Notes: generated by a model not told the origin, from the sequence alone. A DNA stretch of 64,000 nt from Sipunculus nudus (GCA_026874595.1 CM049311.1:75022953-75086952); one strand, 5' to 3'; shown: positions 37,901 to 49,408, numbered from the stretch's first letter. Numbers and translations: made by a program.

Positions 37901-40900
37901 CTCTTCAACCTGACACCTTGAACTTCCACCCAGTTCATCCAGCCTGGCTTTCTGAGATAACAATGCTTGTGACCTTGAACTTCCACTTAGTTCATCCATT
38001 CTCACTTTCTGAGATAACAAAGTTTGAGAAGTAGGACTTCCACCAAGTTCATCCATCCTGGCTTTCTGAGATAACATTGCTTGTTCTAAGAAACTATCAC
38101 CTCCAGAGAGAGTCCTTTCACCATGACTACTAACCTGTCCTGCACTTTGGCTTGTTTGCATAATCTCTGCATTTGATTTTCTTTCCTTATCATTTTTTCC
38201 AAATTGTGAAAAATACTCAGTCCTGTCATAAATATGACTTTCCCCAGTGGAAGCATTACTGGTGGCACCCTCTGGTGAGAGGTTGTTCACCCTAGAGACA
38301 CTGCTTGCCAACTGTTCCAAGCCCATCTGTTGTAATCTCCTCTCTGCTTCTGTACATTCTATAGACAAACGCTCCCTTTCATTGTACCTTGACAGTGACA
38401 ATTCTTCACGAGTTGGACTTAATGTACATGGGTTTTCCCAACCAGGCGGCATATGAGGATGACACTGTGTTACTAATCTGTTGTCAATTTTGCGTGACTC
38501 TGATAGTTTTTTGTAACACCCAGAGCAATACCCCTGTGTCGCATCACCACCAAAAAACACGCATCCCTTTGTCTTGCACCGCTCTGTGGCACTGAATTTA
38601 CTTTCTGAGTAGGCTGGTTTTGATGACATCATCATCGCCCGTTGCATTGTCTGTGTGCTATAATTAGCTAATTCCTGTTCCTTGCATTCCCGTAGCACCC
38701 TCTGCACGGACTCATAATACTCTGCTATTACATCAAACTCACCAGGAACTTTTTCGGGCCGCAGTGTTGCAGCGTTAATGGTTTTGATATCAGTCTGTGT
38801 TGTCTGTACCAGTACAGACTGGTGTAGGTACTGGTCAAGAAGCCGGCTTGCTGCAGCCTCTTCCTCTTGCAACACAAACTGGAGCTGCAAGTGCTGCAGA
38901 TCTTTCATCATCAAAGGGCATGCTTGTTTCACCCAACTGCCACTAGAGGGGGCTTTTGGATCAGCCTCTTCTGCAACAAGTGGCATGAAGTGATTCATAT
39001 AATACGCCAGCACTATTGGGTACGGGTAGGTCTGTCTGTAGGGATGGAGCAATGGCAAGTATATCCCAGTAATGTGATCAGGTTCTAGTACAGCTCCGGT
39101 GAAACTGCGGATGAACGGATCACCAAGGAGGATTATGGGACGACGAAGGATGTTGGCCAGCTGGAAGACATGGACATCTTCAAGGCATGGGTACTGGAGA
39201 CCCTGGGTAGGTCTTAGACTTGAATCACTCGCTGCTTCTTTCACCTGCTCCCATTCATTCTCCAAATCCTGAAACGATGATGATTTAAGAATAAAGATGA
39301 TGTCACAATTATGGTCATGTCACAATAAAGATAATGTGATAATATAACCTGTGCTGTTTAAAGTTGGGTTAAAGCACTTAACTTTGCTATGATATCAACT
39401 ATTTTCTCTATGCTAGCATATTTTTCATATCAGGGTAGCAGTAAAGTAGCAAATAAGGTTCAATAGAAATTTGTAGCAACCCTTATAGACAAACAAAGGA
39501 AATATCAACCAGACTTACCCAAGAAATATAGTTACTGGCAGTTTTGAAAAAGTAGTGCACCTTCCATGCATTACCATTATTAATACAGAACAACCCAGAT
39601 CCAGCAAGCTGAGACTATAATAGAGCCTGATGAAATACCAACCATAGTTTCGGGAGTGTAGGTTGCACTTGCTGGGCATCGCATGGTCCTCTTAACCTTC
39701 CAGCGCTGGTACAGACTTTCCTGCTGAGCCACAGACACATGAAGCAGCCTGCGCAGCACAAGTTCACTGTCATCAATCCCCCACATCGCCATGGAGGCAG
39801 CGTGCAGCAGGCAGTTACCATCAGCTAAAATAATATTAGCAAACTTATGCAGTATACAGTAATACCTGATTCTATTTTCGGGATAAAGAGATAAGCATCC
39901 ATCCAGTCATATGGTGATAAAGTACATGCATACAGAACCAGATCAAGTTTTTTTTCCCCGGCATTTGATATAAAGAAAGCCTAAAGGCTGCATATGAACT
40001 TGTTTTCTAGTAACATGTGGTCATACAAATTCTATATCAATAGATATAAGCAACTGCAGTGCCTGGACCTAGATCCATTCAAAAAATTCTGACACATAAT
40101 TAAATAGTGCACTGCTGTGGGCCCAGCTACTGGATAAATTTGGTTTGCCAATTAATAAAAAAAACAGTAACATCTTCAGAGCATAAAATTTAGAAATTTT
40201 TGAACATAAATGGACATGGTTTGGCAGGAAGACAATCTCTGACAAGCAAAAGTACCAAAATAATGCATGTATTAAGCATGTGGTGAAAAGAGATGGCAGA
40301 GACCTGAGATTCTGTGAATAAATTTGGCTTAAACATGTTTATGAATTCTTGTTTGACAATGGAGGTTGCAACATCACATGCCTTGTTTAGTCACTTTGGT
40401 TGAGCATTAAAATTTATGTAAAAAATAAAACTGAATTGTTCCCATTTAAAGGAACATAATCAGGAGCAATATTATGCCTATTCTTTCACACAATCAGTTT
40501 AATTTTGCTTTATACAAAAGTTCCCCAGCAAACCATCCCAGCAAACAGTTTTAGTAACTTGCATATGGCTGAACATTTTAAACCTTGGTATGGCATTGTG
40601 TGTTGGAAAACACAGTCCACATGTGTCTGATAACCATAACAAGGCTGCGTGAGCAGAGGTCTGATTGTGAGCCACAACACACAATGTTTCAGTCAGCGGG
40701 AACATGTATTACATTTTTTGTACCAAGTCAGTCAGGGCATCTCCTGATTGACACATATTGTGGCCCAGGCTATGCACGCGGTGTGTTTATGTTGACACCT
40801 GTTATAGCGCTTAGTCCACTGTTTTTAAAACTTGTTTACAGGTGTAAGCAAATGGTTTCAGGTAAAACCATAAAAGTATCACTATGTAAAAACAAAATAT

Positions 40901-41324
40901 ATGAGGTTATAAAAATGAATGTTCAAATAAAGGGAACTCAGATGATCAGTCTATATGTATAGGTATGATCTGGAATAAATTTGTTATAAACTGTAAAATT
41001 TAAGCTCCACTAACCTTTTGTTTTCAGAGGGTACAGCTTAACGGCAGAGCGACACCAGTTAAGGACCCCTCTATTCTCCAGCTGTTTCTGTGTTTCTACG
41101 TCCACAACTGTTCTGAGAATAAATTCCCGTTCTTCGTCACTCCTAACATACGGCAGCAGCTGGGTTGTCTCTGACATGTGGGGGACACAAAGTGGACCTG
41201 AGTGGCTCTGAGCTTGCTTCACATCGTCGTTCAACATCTCACGGATGACCTTTGTTTTGGCTGATTTGAACTGCGACAGGCCTTGGCCTACCTTCTCTTT
41301 CACATGGTTCTTCCATTTATCCAT
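31718..41324 (-). CDS. TNFAIP3: A20 / TNF alpha-induced protein 3 orthologue (OTU deubiquitinase), 5 coding exons
   Basis: Join on the minus strand: 41324-41015, 39824-39643, 39268-37866, 33855-33689, 31947-31718. Phases agree at every junction (1, 0, 2, 1), giving 763 residues; human A20 is 790. Residues ~1-380 are the OTU ubiquitin-protease domain, with the nucleophile in DGNCLLHA (Cys108) and the general base in YYMNHFMPLV (His257). Three A20-type zinc fingers of form C-x4-C-x11-C-x2-C follow at 395-415, 640-660 and 705-725. A20 edits ubiquitin chains on RIPK1/TRAF-type adaptors and damps NF-kB signalling in the cytosol; this role is inferred by family. Vertebrate A20 has seven fingers, so four are absent here or lie in exons I did not find. 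Residues 561-617 are a threefold 19-residue repeat. A CACAG acceptor just before the ATG suggests a 5' UTR intron. Confidence 0.93.
31948..33688 (-). other. TNFAIP3 intron 4
   Basis: Bounded by GTTAGT and GCTGCAG on the minus strand. I found no further zinc-finger exon and no recognised repeat family in it. Confidence 0.7.
33689..33855 (-). CDS. TNFAIP3: TNFAIP3 coding exon 4 (zinc finger 2)
   Basis: Acceptor TTTCAG/G completes an Arg codon (AG+G). The exon encodes ENLGIKKCTFQECSNQG... and finger 2 (Cys640, 645, 657, 660), then a Pro/Val-rich linker, and ends CCCG/GTTAGT in phase 1. The intron separating it from exon 3 is about 4 kb and filled by nested repeats A3 and C2. Confidence 0.88.
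34126..37458 (-). mobile_element. Element A3: A-family copy in TNFAIP3 intron 3, interrupted by C2
   Basis: On the minus strand it starts at a shortened hairpin AGCTCATGAGCT (37447-37458) and runs through one unit to CACCTGTATTTTT. C2 follows, and A-type units resume ('ctaatttttacacatttttt' then two partial units to ~34126). Confidence 0.65.
34498..37121 (-). mobile_element. Element C2: ~2.6-kb Helitron-like repeat nested in A3
   Basis: The minus-strand 5' hairpin AGCTCAGCTGAC-TATAA-GTCATCTGAGCT (11 of 12 paired) is followed by a (GTCC)n-type microsatellite. The 3' end has CAGCTGAG, GACCCATAGGTC and CCTTGT. Internal 'cgtgccatggtcaNaNttgggcaaaatttaagg' recurs near 36517 and 35846, a ~0.67-kb unit. 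Confidence 0.78.
37866..39268 (-). CDS. TNFAIP3: TNFAIP3 coding exon 3 (OTU second half, zinc finger 1, coding minisatellite)
   Basis: The largest exon (1403 nt) starts CAG/GAT TTG GAG and ends GCAAG/GTAAGG (phase 2). It carries NILRRPIILLGDP, GIYLPLL and YPIVLAYYMNHFMPLV of the OTU core, a helical Gln/Glu-rich linker, zinc finger 1 (Cys at protein residues 395, 400, 412, 415), and a Ser-rich tail containing three 19-residue repeats of the form LLSQKARMDELGGSSRSQ-x. Confidence 0.93.
37917..38087 (-). repeat. Coding minisatellite in TNFAIP3, three 57-bp units
   Basis: 'cttgaacttccac' equivalents start at 37917, 37974 and 38031, exactly 57 bp apart. The period is a multiple of three, so frame is kept and each unit encodes a 19-residue LLSQKARMDELGGSSRSQ-type repeat. 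Confidence 0.9.
39269..39642 (-). other. TNFAIP3 intron 2
   Basis: Short intron between the catalytic-Cys exon and the large exon; no repeats seen. Confidence 0.75.
39643..39824 (-). CDS. TNFAIP3: TNFAIP3 coding exon 2 (catalytic cysteine)
   Basis: Acceptor TTTTAG/CT completes an Ala codon with the phase-1 base of exon 1. The exon encodes ADGNCLLHAASMAMWG..., the OTU Cys box, and ends at ATG/GTTGGT in phase 0. The donor is a non-optimal GTTGGT; the nearby alternative G/GTATTT would break phase with exon 3. Confidence 0.88.
39825..41014 (-). other. TNFAIP3 intron 1
   Basis: Phase-1 intron with no recognised repeat family. A 125-codon plus-strand ORF at 40585 has no recognisable domain. Confidence 0.7.
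41015..41324 (-). CDS. TNFAIP3: TNFAIP3 coding exon 1
   Basis: The exon runs from ATG at 41324 to a G/GTTAGT donor (phase 1), encoding 103 residues. It contains LENRGVLNWCRS and LYPLKT, which align with the segment just before the catalytic Cys in A20. The ATG is preceded on the minus strand by CACAG, so this is probably the second transcribed exon. Confidence 0.9.
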
Positions 41325-42988
41325 TCTGTGAAGGGAATCTAAAGATCACTGATTTGCAGCTTTTTTTAATATTAGGAGATTTGTAAATGACTCAGCAACA
41401 AGAGACAATACCCGGAAACATTTTTCCACTTAATATATATTAGTTGGAAAGGTATTGGTTTTAAAATCAGCAAAAATATGTGCCCAGCCACCACCAGGGT
41501 TAATATTTTTTAATGTGTGACCTGTGGGTGATGCATAAGCAACGGGGCTTTCTTAGCAAAGGCCACATAGTCCATTGTCTCTGATTTCTAAACCAATATC
41601 AAGCATCATGTTGTAAATTTTTAAACTGATTCCTGTTTTTATTCATACAGACAAAGTTTAACAATATACATTTGGTCACTCAAAGTAATTACTATTTTTT
41701 GTCCCTGATTACATAAACACTGTTTTACATATATTCCTTTCTGGCAAGTTCTGGCATTTTATCTGAACCATTTCATTTGGCAGTATCCAACGGAGTAGAT
41801 ACCTATATTGTGATATATGCAGTACTTAAGGGGGTTCCCTTGTGTTGTGCTTACATAGGATATAGAAGGAAGTAATGATTTTCTTATTAAGGTGCTACAG
41901 TTAAAAACACCATGTACAGTATTGTTATAAATTAATATTATAAGGCTAGGGGACTGATATGAGTAAAGAACCTATGTTTGTTATAGTGTATTATGATGAT
42001 GATAATTATTGTTTTTATTTAAGGTAGTGGAAATCATTATTGTTCATAATTGAATGTTAAAATAAAACATTTTAAGTTCATAAGGAATGGTCAAAGATAC
42101 ACTGTTTAAATAAATTCTGATTGTCAAGATATCTAGAATTGAAAATTTTGGTTTTAGCCAGTTATTGTTGTAATGATTATTATCATAATAATACACTATA
42201 ACAAACATAGGTTCTATACTCTTATAACTTATAACCATGATCACACTAGATGAAAGAGTTCTTATTCAGGATGAAAGTTTAAATTAAAATTGACCTTTCT
42301 GAACTAATACTGGGATCATAGTAAACCATTCTGACAACTTGTGATCACAACAATCTATATTATTCAAATTTTAAATATGGTAAAATTTTAAAGCATACAG
42401 TCAACAGAAAAGAAATTTAAAGGTAATTCTTATTAAATACAATAAGTAATGACAGCTGTGTACAGTTATGAGCTGAAAGAAAAAAAGATTGACTTGACTG
42501 TGCAGTTACTAATACTGGTACATAACCCCTATAGGCATATACCACAGAGCAGTAGAGCGATTTGGAATACTGAAATTCTAAAGCATCTTGGGCCAAGACA
42601 AAACACATATATGTGTAAAAGACACTGAATCAGTCTTAATAACTGATAATTTTTTTTCATTTCAATTTTGCTTGAAATCACAGATATAGCTGGTAAAGTA
42701 ACACTCACACTTTAATTTTCAACTTAATCAATACTTCTTTACTAAGAATTCTATATAAAAATGAATATTAAAATTTATTAGTCTTAAGTTATAATAATTA
42801 CATTTAAGTAGGGAACAAAATAAAATTGGGCAGAACTATAGAAACCGGGCTTCAGCCTACCGCCGGTAAAACGGGTGTCGCATAATAAATTGTTTCCTGG
42901 AAAAGGCCGATACATATCATTTTCCTCAGAATTCCTGTATTAATTTTGCTCATAGCTGGAGTTTATTATATTAGAGGAGAAGGGGTCC

Positions 42989-43039
42989 GGGGAACCTGGG
43001 TTCCCCGTCTAAACGGGGGTGTGGGGGCGGAGCCCCCAC
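42989..43039. repeat. Pair of adjacent strong GC hairpins
   Basis: GGGGAACC-TG-GGTTCCCC (42989-43006) and GTGGGGGC-GGA-GCCCCCAC (43021-43039) are both perfect inverted repeats within 51 bases of otherwise AT-rich DNA. Confidence 0.7.
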
Positions 43040-43155
43040 CTAAAGCTTAATTTTCCTGTTAAAATAGTAAATGGTTTCCCATTTTCGCGATAGATGCCTC
43101 TTCAATCGCAGATATAAATGAACAAAACTTGCTCCTGCTGGTATCTCGTCTTCAC

Positions 43156-43222
43156 GGCTCACTTAGTAGCGTGTAGGGCTCCTAGTCCAAAGATCGTAGG
43201 TTCGATTCCCGATTCAGGCGAC
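43156..43222 (+). repeat. tRNA-like segment, possibly a tRNA-derived SINE head
   Basis: GGTTCGATTCC at 43199-43209 matches a pol III box B, and TAGCGTGTAGG upstream is a poor box A. An anticodon-like loop CTCCTAG could be read as Arg(CCT). The T-arm does not pair well, so this is not called as a functional tRNA. Confidence 0.3.
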
Positions 43223-44049
43223 TTCTGATGCTTAGTAGTTGTTTATGTTAGAAGAGTTGAGTGTAGGGACATCTACAGGGAAAAGTAGGAGTTAAAATAG
43301 GGAATGAGAGGTGACAATTTTATTTATATGTTCCTCAATACAAGCGAAGCCCGCGTTCTATAGTGGCTCCTAAAATTGAATATTCTAGTGTTAAAAAAAT
43401 ACGTATGTTACTAATAATAACAGCTATATCTTAATAAGATCAGTCCGAGGCTCAGATAAGATCATGACATGTTTGATATTTGGTACACAAAATGGCGTCG
43501 AGAATATCTCGATCAGTACGACTTTATAAACTTTCATTTGACACCGTCTGGAACTGATATAAAGCACACTGAAAATCTGTTTATTAAGCTAACAAGGCAA
43601 TATATAATACACTTTACATACCTGGGTTATTTAAAATTCCTTATTTGTTGTTATTTGTGAATCTTTATGTACACGCTTCAATAGTAAACGTCAACTCGCT
43701 TGTGTCGTGTTTTCGAAACTGGGTTTTCCCTGAGTAAGGGGGTTTCCCAGCGTGGACCTGTTTCTTATCTAATTGGCTGTTGGGATGATTGAATGACTCA
43801 ACAACCCAATGACTGGCGTCGACGAATTTGCACATGATTAGACTGGCCTCTCATATTTTTCGTTTGCCATTCACGAGTCGAGTCACAAAGAGTATTCTAA
43901 ATAACTAAATGAATAAATTAATAATAAAAATAATAATGATACTCATCATCGTCATATCATCGACATCATCAGCTTTATGATCTTATATGGCGATAAACTG
44001 AAACAAAATATTGTTGATACTACTGTATACTAATGCAAGTAAAATATAT

Positions 44050-44053
44050 AATG

Positions 44054-44101
<48 letters not shown>
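44050..44101. repeat. (TAA)n microsatellite followed by a G-run
   Basis: Uninterrupted TAA repeats of about 50 bp, then GGGGGGGGG. A second TAA run lies near 44403-44440 and a third near 45653-45681. Confidence 0.9.
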
Positions 44102-44400
44102 GTGGGGGGGGGGGATGGGGATTATATAGAAAGGCAAAGAATTGAGAGGGATGGGCGAGGCGTTTTAAATGCATACAGGGGGATCGGCCTACAGGCGCGG
44201 GTATCTCCCCTCGGCAAAGAAAGTTTTTGAAAATTGTCTGCAATCCTGGCTAGTTGAAAAGGTATCATGATGCAAAATTAATACCGCATAATACTATGTG
44301 TATTTTTCTGTTTTTCTGATTGATTTTAGATTAAAAAATGAGCGCATAAAATACCGTATAACACCGGTATACAATAAAGTGCGCACCTAAATCAGCCCCA

Positions 44401-44445
<45 letters not shown>

Positions 44446-45569
44446 TAATAATATTTTCTTTATTATAAATATACTACAACTACTTCATATACTGTTATTA
44501 CAATTATTATTATTATTTTTTGTTATGATTATAGGATATGGTCAGTTAACAATGTTTATCATAATTAGATGATACAGTACTAATTGACAAGTTTGTTTAC
44601 CTTACTTTGTTTAATTAGAGATATTATATAACTTTTCTTCATAATATTTTATATATTATCTGAAAGAATAATACATGGCTTATAGAAGCTTGTAGCTGCT
44701 AGTCCAGCCCGTGTTAAGACACCAGATGGATCCATGAATCTAAGACACTAGGTCAGTTAATCAGATGTTATATCTGTTTCTTCTGTTATCACATATTTGT
44801 CCACTGTACCAGATTCTATTAAATATGCCACCCAGAGTTTGTATAGCTCAGCCTGGCATTTGTGTGACTGTCTGTCTTTTAGGGGAGAGCAAATTACCAG
44901 TACCAGGCTTAAAATCTTGTTTCAGCCCAGTGCAGCAATAAATGGCATTCAGTCTTGTAAACTATCCCTAGCTCATCAACAGTTGCACCCAGTAAGTTGT
45001 CAGAATTGGTAACAATGTCATTTGTTATCTCATTAAGTCTTGATTAAGTTTACTGTCTGGTAATTATGTTAAGATATTCAGATGTATGAATGCCTACAAC
45101 TTTTTCTAGCTCCTGAATGGACAATCTTTAGTATCCAGGTCAAAAGCTTGTATTTTAATATTCAATAGGGTAACTTCAGGTATCTGGTTGGTTGAACTGA
45201 TGGACAGACCTGTATATAAGCACAGCCAGATTTTACTCTGAGAGCACTTCGGCATATTTTCGAAATTCATAAATGGCTCCGTTTCAATAGAATAGTTTTA
45301 AGGAAAGATCAACAGACCATATAGTGTAGTTAGCAAGTTTCACTTTTATTTTTTTTTATGTTATGATGTTCTGCTGGAATGAACATTATTGTATGAATCA
45401 TCAGAATAAATCTTCAGTTTTACCATCAAATTGGACTTTCATTGGACTCGTGTGAACAGGAAAGTGGAATGGAAGCAAACCTGAATGCATTTTTAAACTT
45501 TGAGCTAATTTCCCCGTTCCATTGGGATCCTCAGGTGATGATAGAGAGGAGGGAACGTAACATTTTTAT

Positions 45570-45649
45570 TACAATTTTTTATTATCATCATTATTATAAT
45601 CAATTATTATTATTATAATCAATAATTATTAATTATTTTCATTGCATTT

Positions 45650-45682
<33 letters not shown>

Positions 45683-45890
45683 GTAATTATTATTATTATA
45701 ATTAATTTTTTTAATATTTTTATTGATATGCTTATTAATTATTATTATTATTTTTCTTATTTTAATTATATTTTTTTAAATAATTATTATCATTATTTAT
45801 TATTATTATAATTATTATAATTGTTATAATAATAATATTATTATTATTATTATTTTAATTAATATTATTAATTATTATCATTGCACTTTT
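45570..45890. repeat. AT-only low-complexity block
   Basis: Almost entirely ATTATT/AATAAT permutations on both strands over 300 bp, able to form extended imperfect hairpins. Confidence 0.8.
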
Positions 45891-46424
45891 AATCGAGGGA
45901 TGTCTTCCTCCCCTGGTCCCACCTGGATCCTACCAAAGTGGAGCTAGGCGGTCAGATGATCTCCTCTCTAATTTGCAGTCCTTCGGATCATTGCCCATTA
46001 GCTGATTAGGCCCCAGGAACCAGACTATTGTTTATTCAGCAGACTGCCAGGGCATCGCCCACCTCCCTGTACGGCAACGTTACAGTGATTAACGACCAGC
46101 AAGATAACACGACTTCCATAGTGCAAAGGTGGGGGAGACAGCACCAAGCCAAGTTCATATCTCACCGACTTCTGACCGAACATAGGACACCGCGAGTCTT
46201 GGTTTCATACCCTGGTGGGCGAAATTCAGGGCTATCTACGGTCAAGCAGCTGGTAGCGCTGGGTAGTGGTACATCTTCACTTAAACTGAATTCAGTTTTT
46301 GCTGTACTTGGACAGGTAAATTTATTTACATTCAAATAAAAGTGTATTAAGTGATAGGACCTAGTTCAAGATTCAATCATCTGGTGCAAGCAGGAACGTC
46401 AATACAGGGGGGATGGGGGGGGGT

Positions 46425-47745
46425 GGAGGTATATATATATCCCCCACTTTTTATACGCTTGTCATATGACATTATGCCAATATATGATATATCCACTGTC
46501 TGTCCGTCTGTTGGTCCATTAACTTTTAGTGTCTCCTCAATAACTTGCCGGGGCTTTGATGGATTTACACAAAACTTGATCACCATAACTTGATAACTAC
46601 GTACCAACCAATTATTTCACCTTAGTCCAATTATTGGCAACATCCAGGCATATTTAAAAAGGTCCTGGGTCACTAGGCAACTTTGTGTTGGGTCACTAGG
46701 CAACTTTGTGTAGTCGCCGCAATAACTTACAAAGAATTTGAAGGGTTTTGAATAAACTCATCAGAAATGTTAATCAATAAAATATCTCGCCTAAGTTAGA
46801 TTTCCAGCAAAATCCATGCATATTTAATGAGGTCAGAGGTCACTGCACTTTGAACTTCTAATTAAGGCACCTTGGTGACTTATAAAAAATCACATGGATA
46901 TCATGAAACTCTTTATATATATTTACATATAGGGTTTCTCACCTGAATTACATTCTCATCAAAATTCATGCAAACCCGTATTTAATGAGGTCAGAGGTGA
47001 CTTGATACACATGCAAGAGGCATATTATGCATGTTTGCGGTTCTCTTGTTAGCACTTTTGGGATGGTTAATGTAATCATCTCCCTTATGTTGAGAGAATG
47101 ATATTTATATATTGGAATTGAACATATTGATAATTAGAATAATATATGTGGTTCCATTTCTGAGTTTAACATGAAATATTTTAAATTGAAACCTTCTTGA
47201 GAATTAACATAGACTGCCTTTTTATACAACTGTCATATGACAGAAATATTATGGTATACCCATTAACTGTTAGTGTCCCCACAATAACTTACTTGGACAT
47301 TGATGGATTTTCACGAAACTCACCATAACTACTAACCAACAGATTATCTTGCCTGAGTTCAATTATGGGCAACATCCACACATATTTAATTAGGTCACGG
47401 ATCACTCGGTTACTTTTTGGTGTTGCCTGGATAACTTGTAATTATCGGGGATATGAAGGATTTTGATAAAACTCATCAGAAATGTTAATCAATAAAATAT
47501 CTCGCCTAAGTTCAATTTCCAGCAAAATCCATGATATTTAATGAGGTCAGAGGTCAATGCACTTTAATTGGAGGCACCTTGGTGACTTACCAAAAATCCT
47601 ATGAAACTCAGATACATGTTAACCAATAGAGTTTCTCAACTGAATTATCTTCTCACAAAAATTCATGCATATTTAATGAGGTCAGAGGTCACCAGATACA
47701 CAATTGGCATATTATTATGCACATTTGCGGTGCTCTTGTTTTTTA
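46425..47745 (+). repeat. D-family repeat, two ~800-bp units
   Basis: 'cattaacNNttagtgtcNccNcaataactt' starts units near 46516 and 47261. Each unit holds three sub-repeats ending 'atttaatgaggtcagaggtcac'. Perfect AGGTCA-G-AGGTCA motifs are at 46830, 47544 and 47679. A 24-bp 'gggtcactaggcaactttgtgt' is directly duplicated near 46663. Confidence 0.7.
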
Positions 47746-47799
47746 AACATATATATACCTAATTAGGGCCTCACTTCAGTCACCCTGTCTGTCTGTCCA

Positions 47800-48190
47800 C
47801 AGAATGATAACTCCAGATTCGATTCAGATATGGGTTTCAAACTCAATATATTAATGGCCCACCACTAAACCAAGAACCCTATTGATTTTGGGTCAAGAGG
47901 TCAAAGGTCAAGGTGTCAGGACTCACATTTATAAAAACTGTGGTTGCATTTTCAGCCAAACATTCAGTGCTAGTCTTTCCATCATACACATATATGACAC
48001 CTGCCAACAGGGAAACATCTCTATCAATCTTGGGGTCACAGGTTCAAAGGTCAAGGTCATAGGAGCCATCTGTCTACAAATTCATTTCCAGATGATAACT
48101 CCAGTTCGGATTCACATATGGATTTCAAACTTAATTTATAAATGGCCCACCACTAGAGCAAGAACCCTATTGATTTTGGGGTCATGAGTG
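47800..48190 (+). repeat. E-family repeat, second locus
   Basis: Two units with 'gatgataactccagNttNgattcaNatatgg' and 'aggtcaaaggtcaaggt'. Same family as 21760-22364. Confidence 0.65.
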
Positions 48191-49404
48191 ATTTATCCAG
48201 TAACTGAGCAGTAAATCACTGGAATAACATTGACCAGAAATATGAAAGCGCAGATCATTCGTTTTGTTAAGATTTATGGGCAACAGGTATATTTAGAGAG
48301 GTCTCATGTTGAGAAATCACAGTAGTGATTTTGGGATAGATGCGGCCACTCTGCATCCATACCTGCTGTGATACATAAATGTAGACTGGTAAATGTAAAC
48401 CCTATTTTCCTTGAATAATTTTTGAATTCTATAAGTTCCCATCAATCTACACGCTTCTGACAGGTATTAATAATATGGCTTGTTTTATACTCTTCCATGG
48501 ATTACAAAATGTTATGACACACATTTCCATTGATTACTGTGTGCCCTAGCCCGCTGTGTCAATGATGACCTTATTCTCTATTATTCCCCATGATAACCGC
48601 TGCCTAGCGATAGCTTGGGCATCATTAGCAACAACGGCTTGAAACACAATAGACACCACACAATTTCCATATGATATTTTGTGAACTTACAATTGTCCAA
48701 GTTTAAATTAAATATTCAAGGAGATAAATTCTAGGAGAAACTAACTCAACGCTCAGGGTCTCCAGGAACTAATGAGCAGTTGTGAAGTCACGCCACAGGG
48801 GGATTCTTGTGCTGTATCAGTTAGCGCAGGCCTTATTAGCAGCATCTCTCTGTGCCTTTGAGCAGCGAGTTTTATGACCCCTTTCAGCAGCATTCCGCAC
48901 AGCCAAGCTCGCAGCTGTAACTCCATTTGTTATATACTCCTTGGTAATACATATCTAATTTTGTTGACATGTTACACATTATATCGACATCAGATTTTGA
49001 TCCAGGATTTTGGAAAGGGGAGGGTCTTACCCAGGGTGACTAATAAGAAAACTTAACAGGTCCTGTGATCCAGAAAAGGGGGTCCAGGCCGTAAAATTTG
49101 GGTTGTATGTCTCAAAAAGTTGTGACTAAAAATATAAAGGGTCTGGATCTCCTCTTTTTATCTATTTAATTCCTATATTAAGTATTTATTTTGTGATTTA
49201 TATGTATGTACATATATATTTGTACTAAATATATATTAGGCAAATTATTATTAATGCACATATCATTATCATTTTCCATTTACCATTTGGTACTTCTGCA
49301 CTTCATTTCATTGTGTGGGTTAAATTCAGATTTGTACCTCATAGTTTGCACATCATTTTATTTAACCATACACATCTAGACAGTGCTTTTTTTATCTTCA
49401 CCAG
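48191..49404. other. Intergenic region upstream of FAAH2
   Basis: No confident feature; the FAAH2 promoter and 5' UTR exon are expected here or further upstream. Confidence 0.35.
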
Positions 49405-49408
49405 GAGG

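Larger units (their letters stand above)
41328..46400. other. Intergenic region between the divergent TNFAIP3 and FAAH2 genes, left part
   Basis: Presumably holds the TNFAIP3 promoter and 5' UTR exon, which I cannot place. It contains the hairpin pair at 42989-43039, the tRNA-like segment near 43156-43222, (TAA)n microsatellites and an AT-rich block at 45570-45890. A GC-richer island at 45900-46320 with a 103-codon ORF (46028-46339) has no recognisable domain. Confidence 0.4.

Noticed and set aside
46240-46275. tRNA box-A-like 'agcagctggtagcgctgg'
   Set aside because: No box B at the proper distance and no cloverleaf.
46028-46339. 103-codon ORF in a GC-richer island
   Set aside because: No recognisable domain, no convincing acceptor and donor pair, and the composition is uneven. 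Left as unexplained intergenic sequence.
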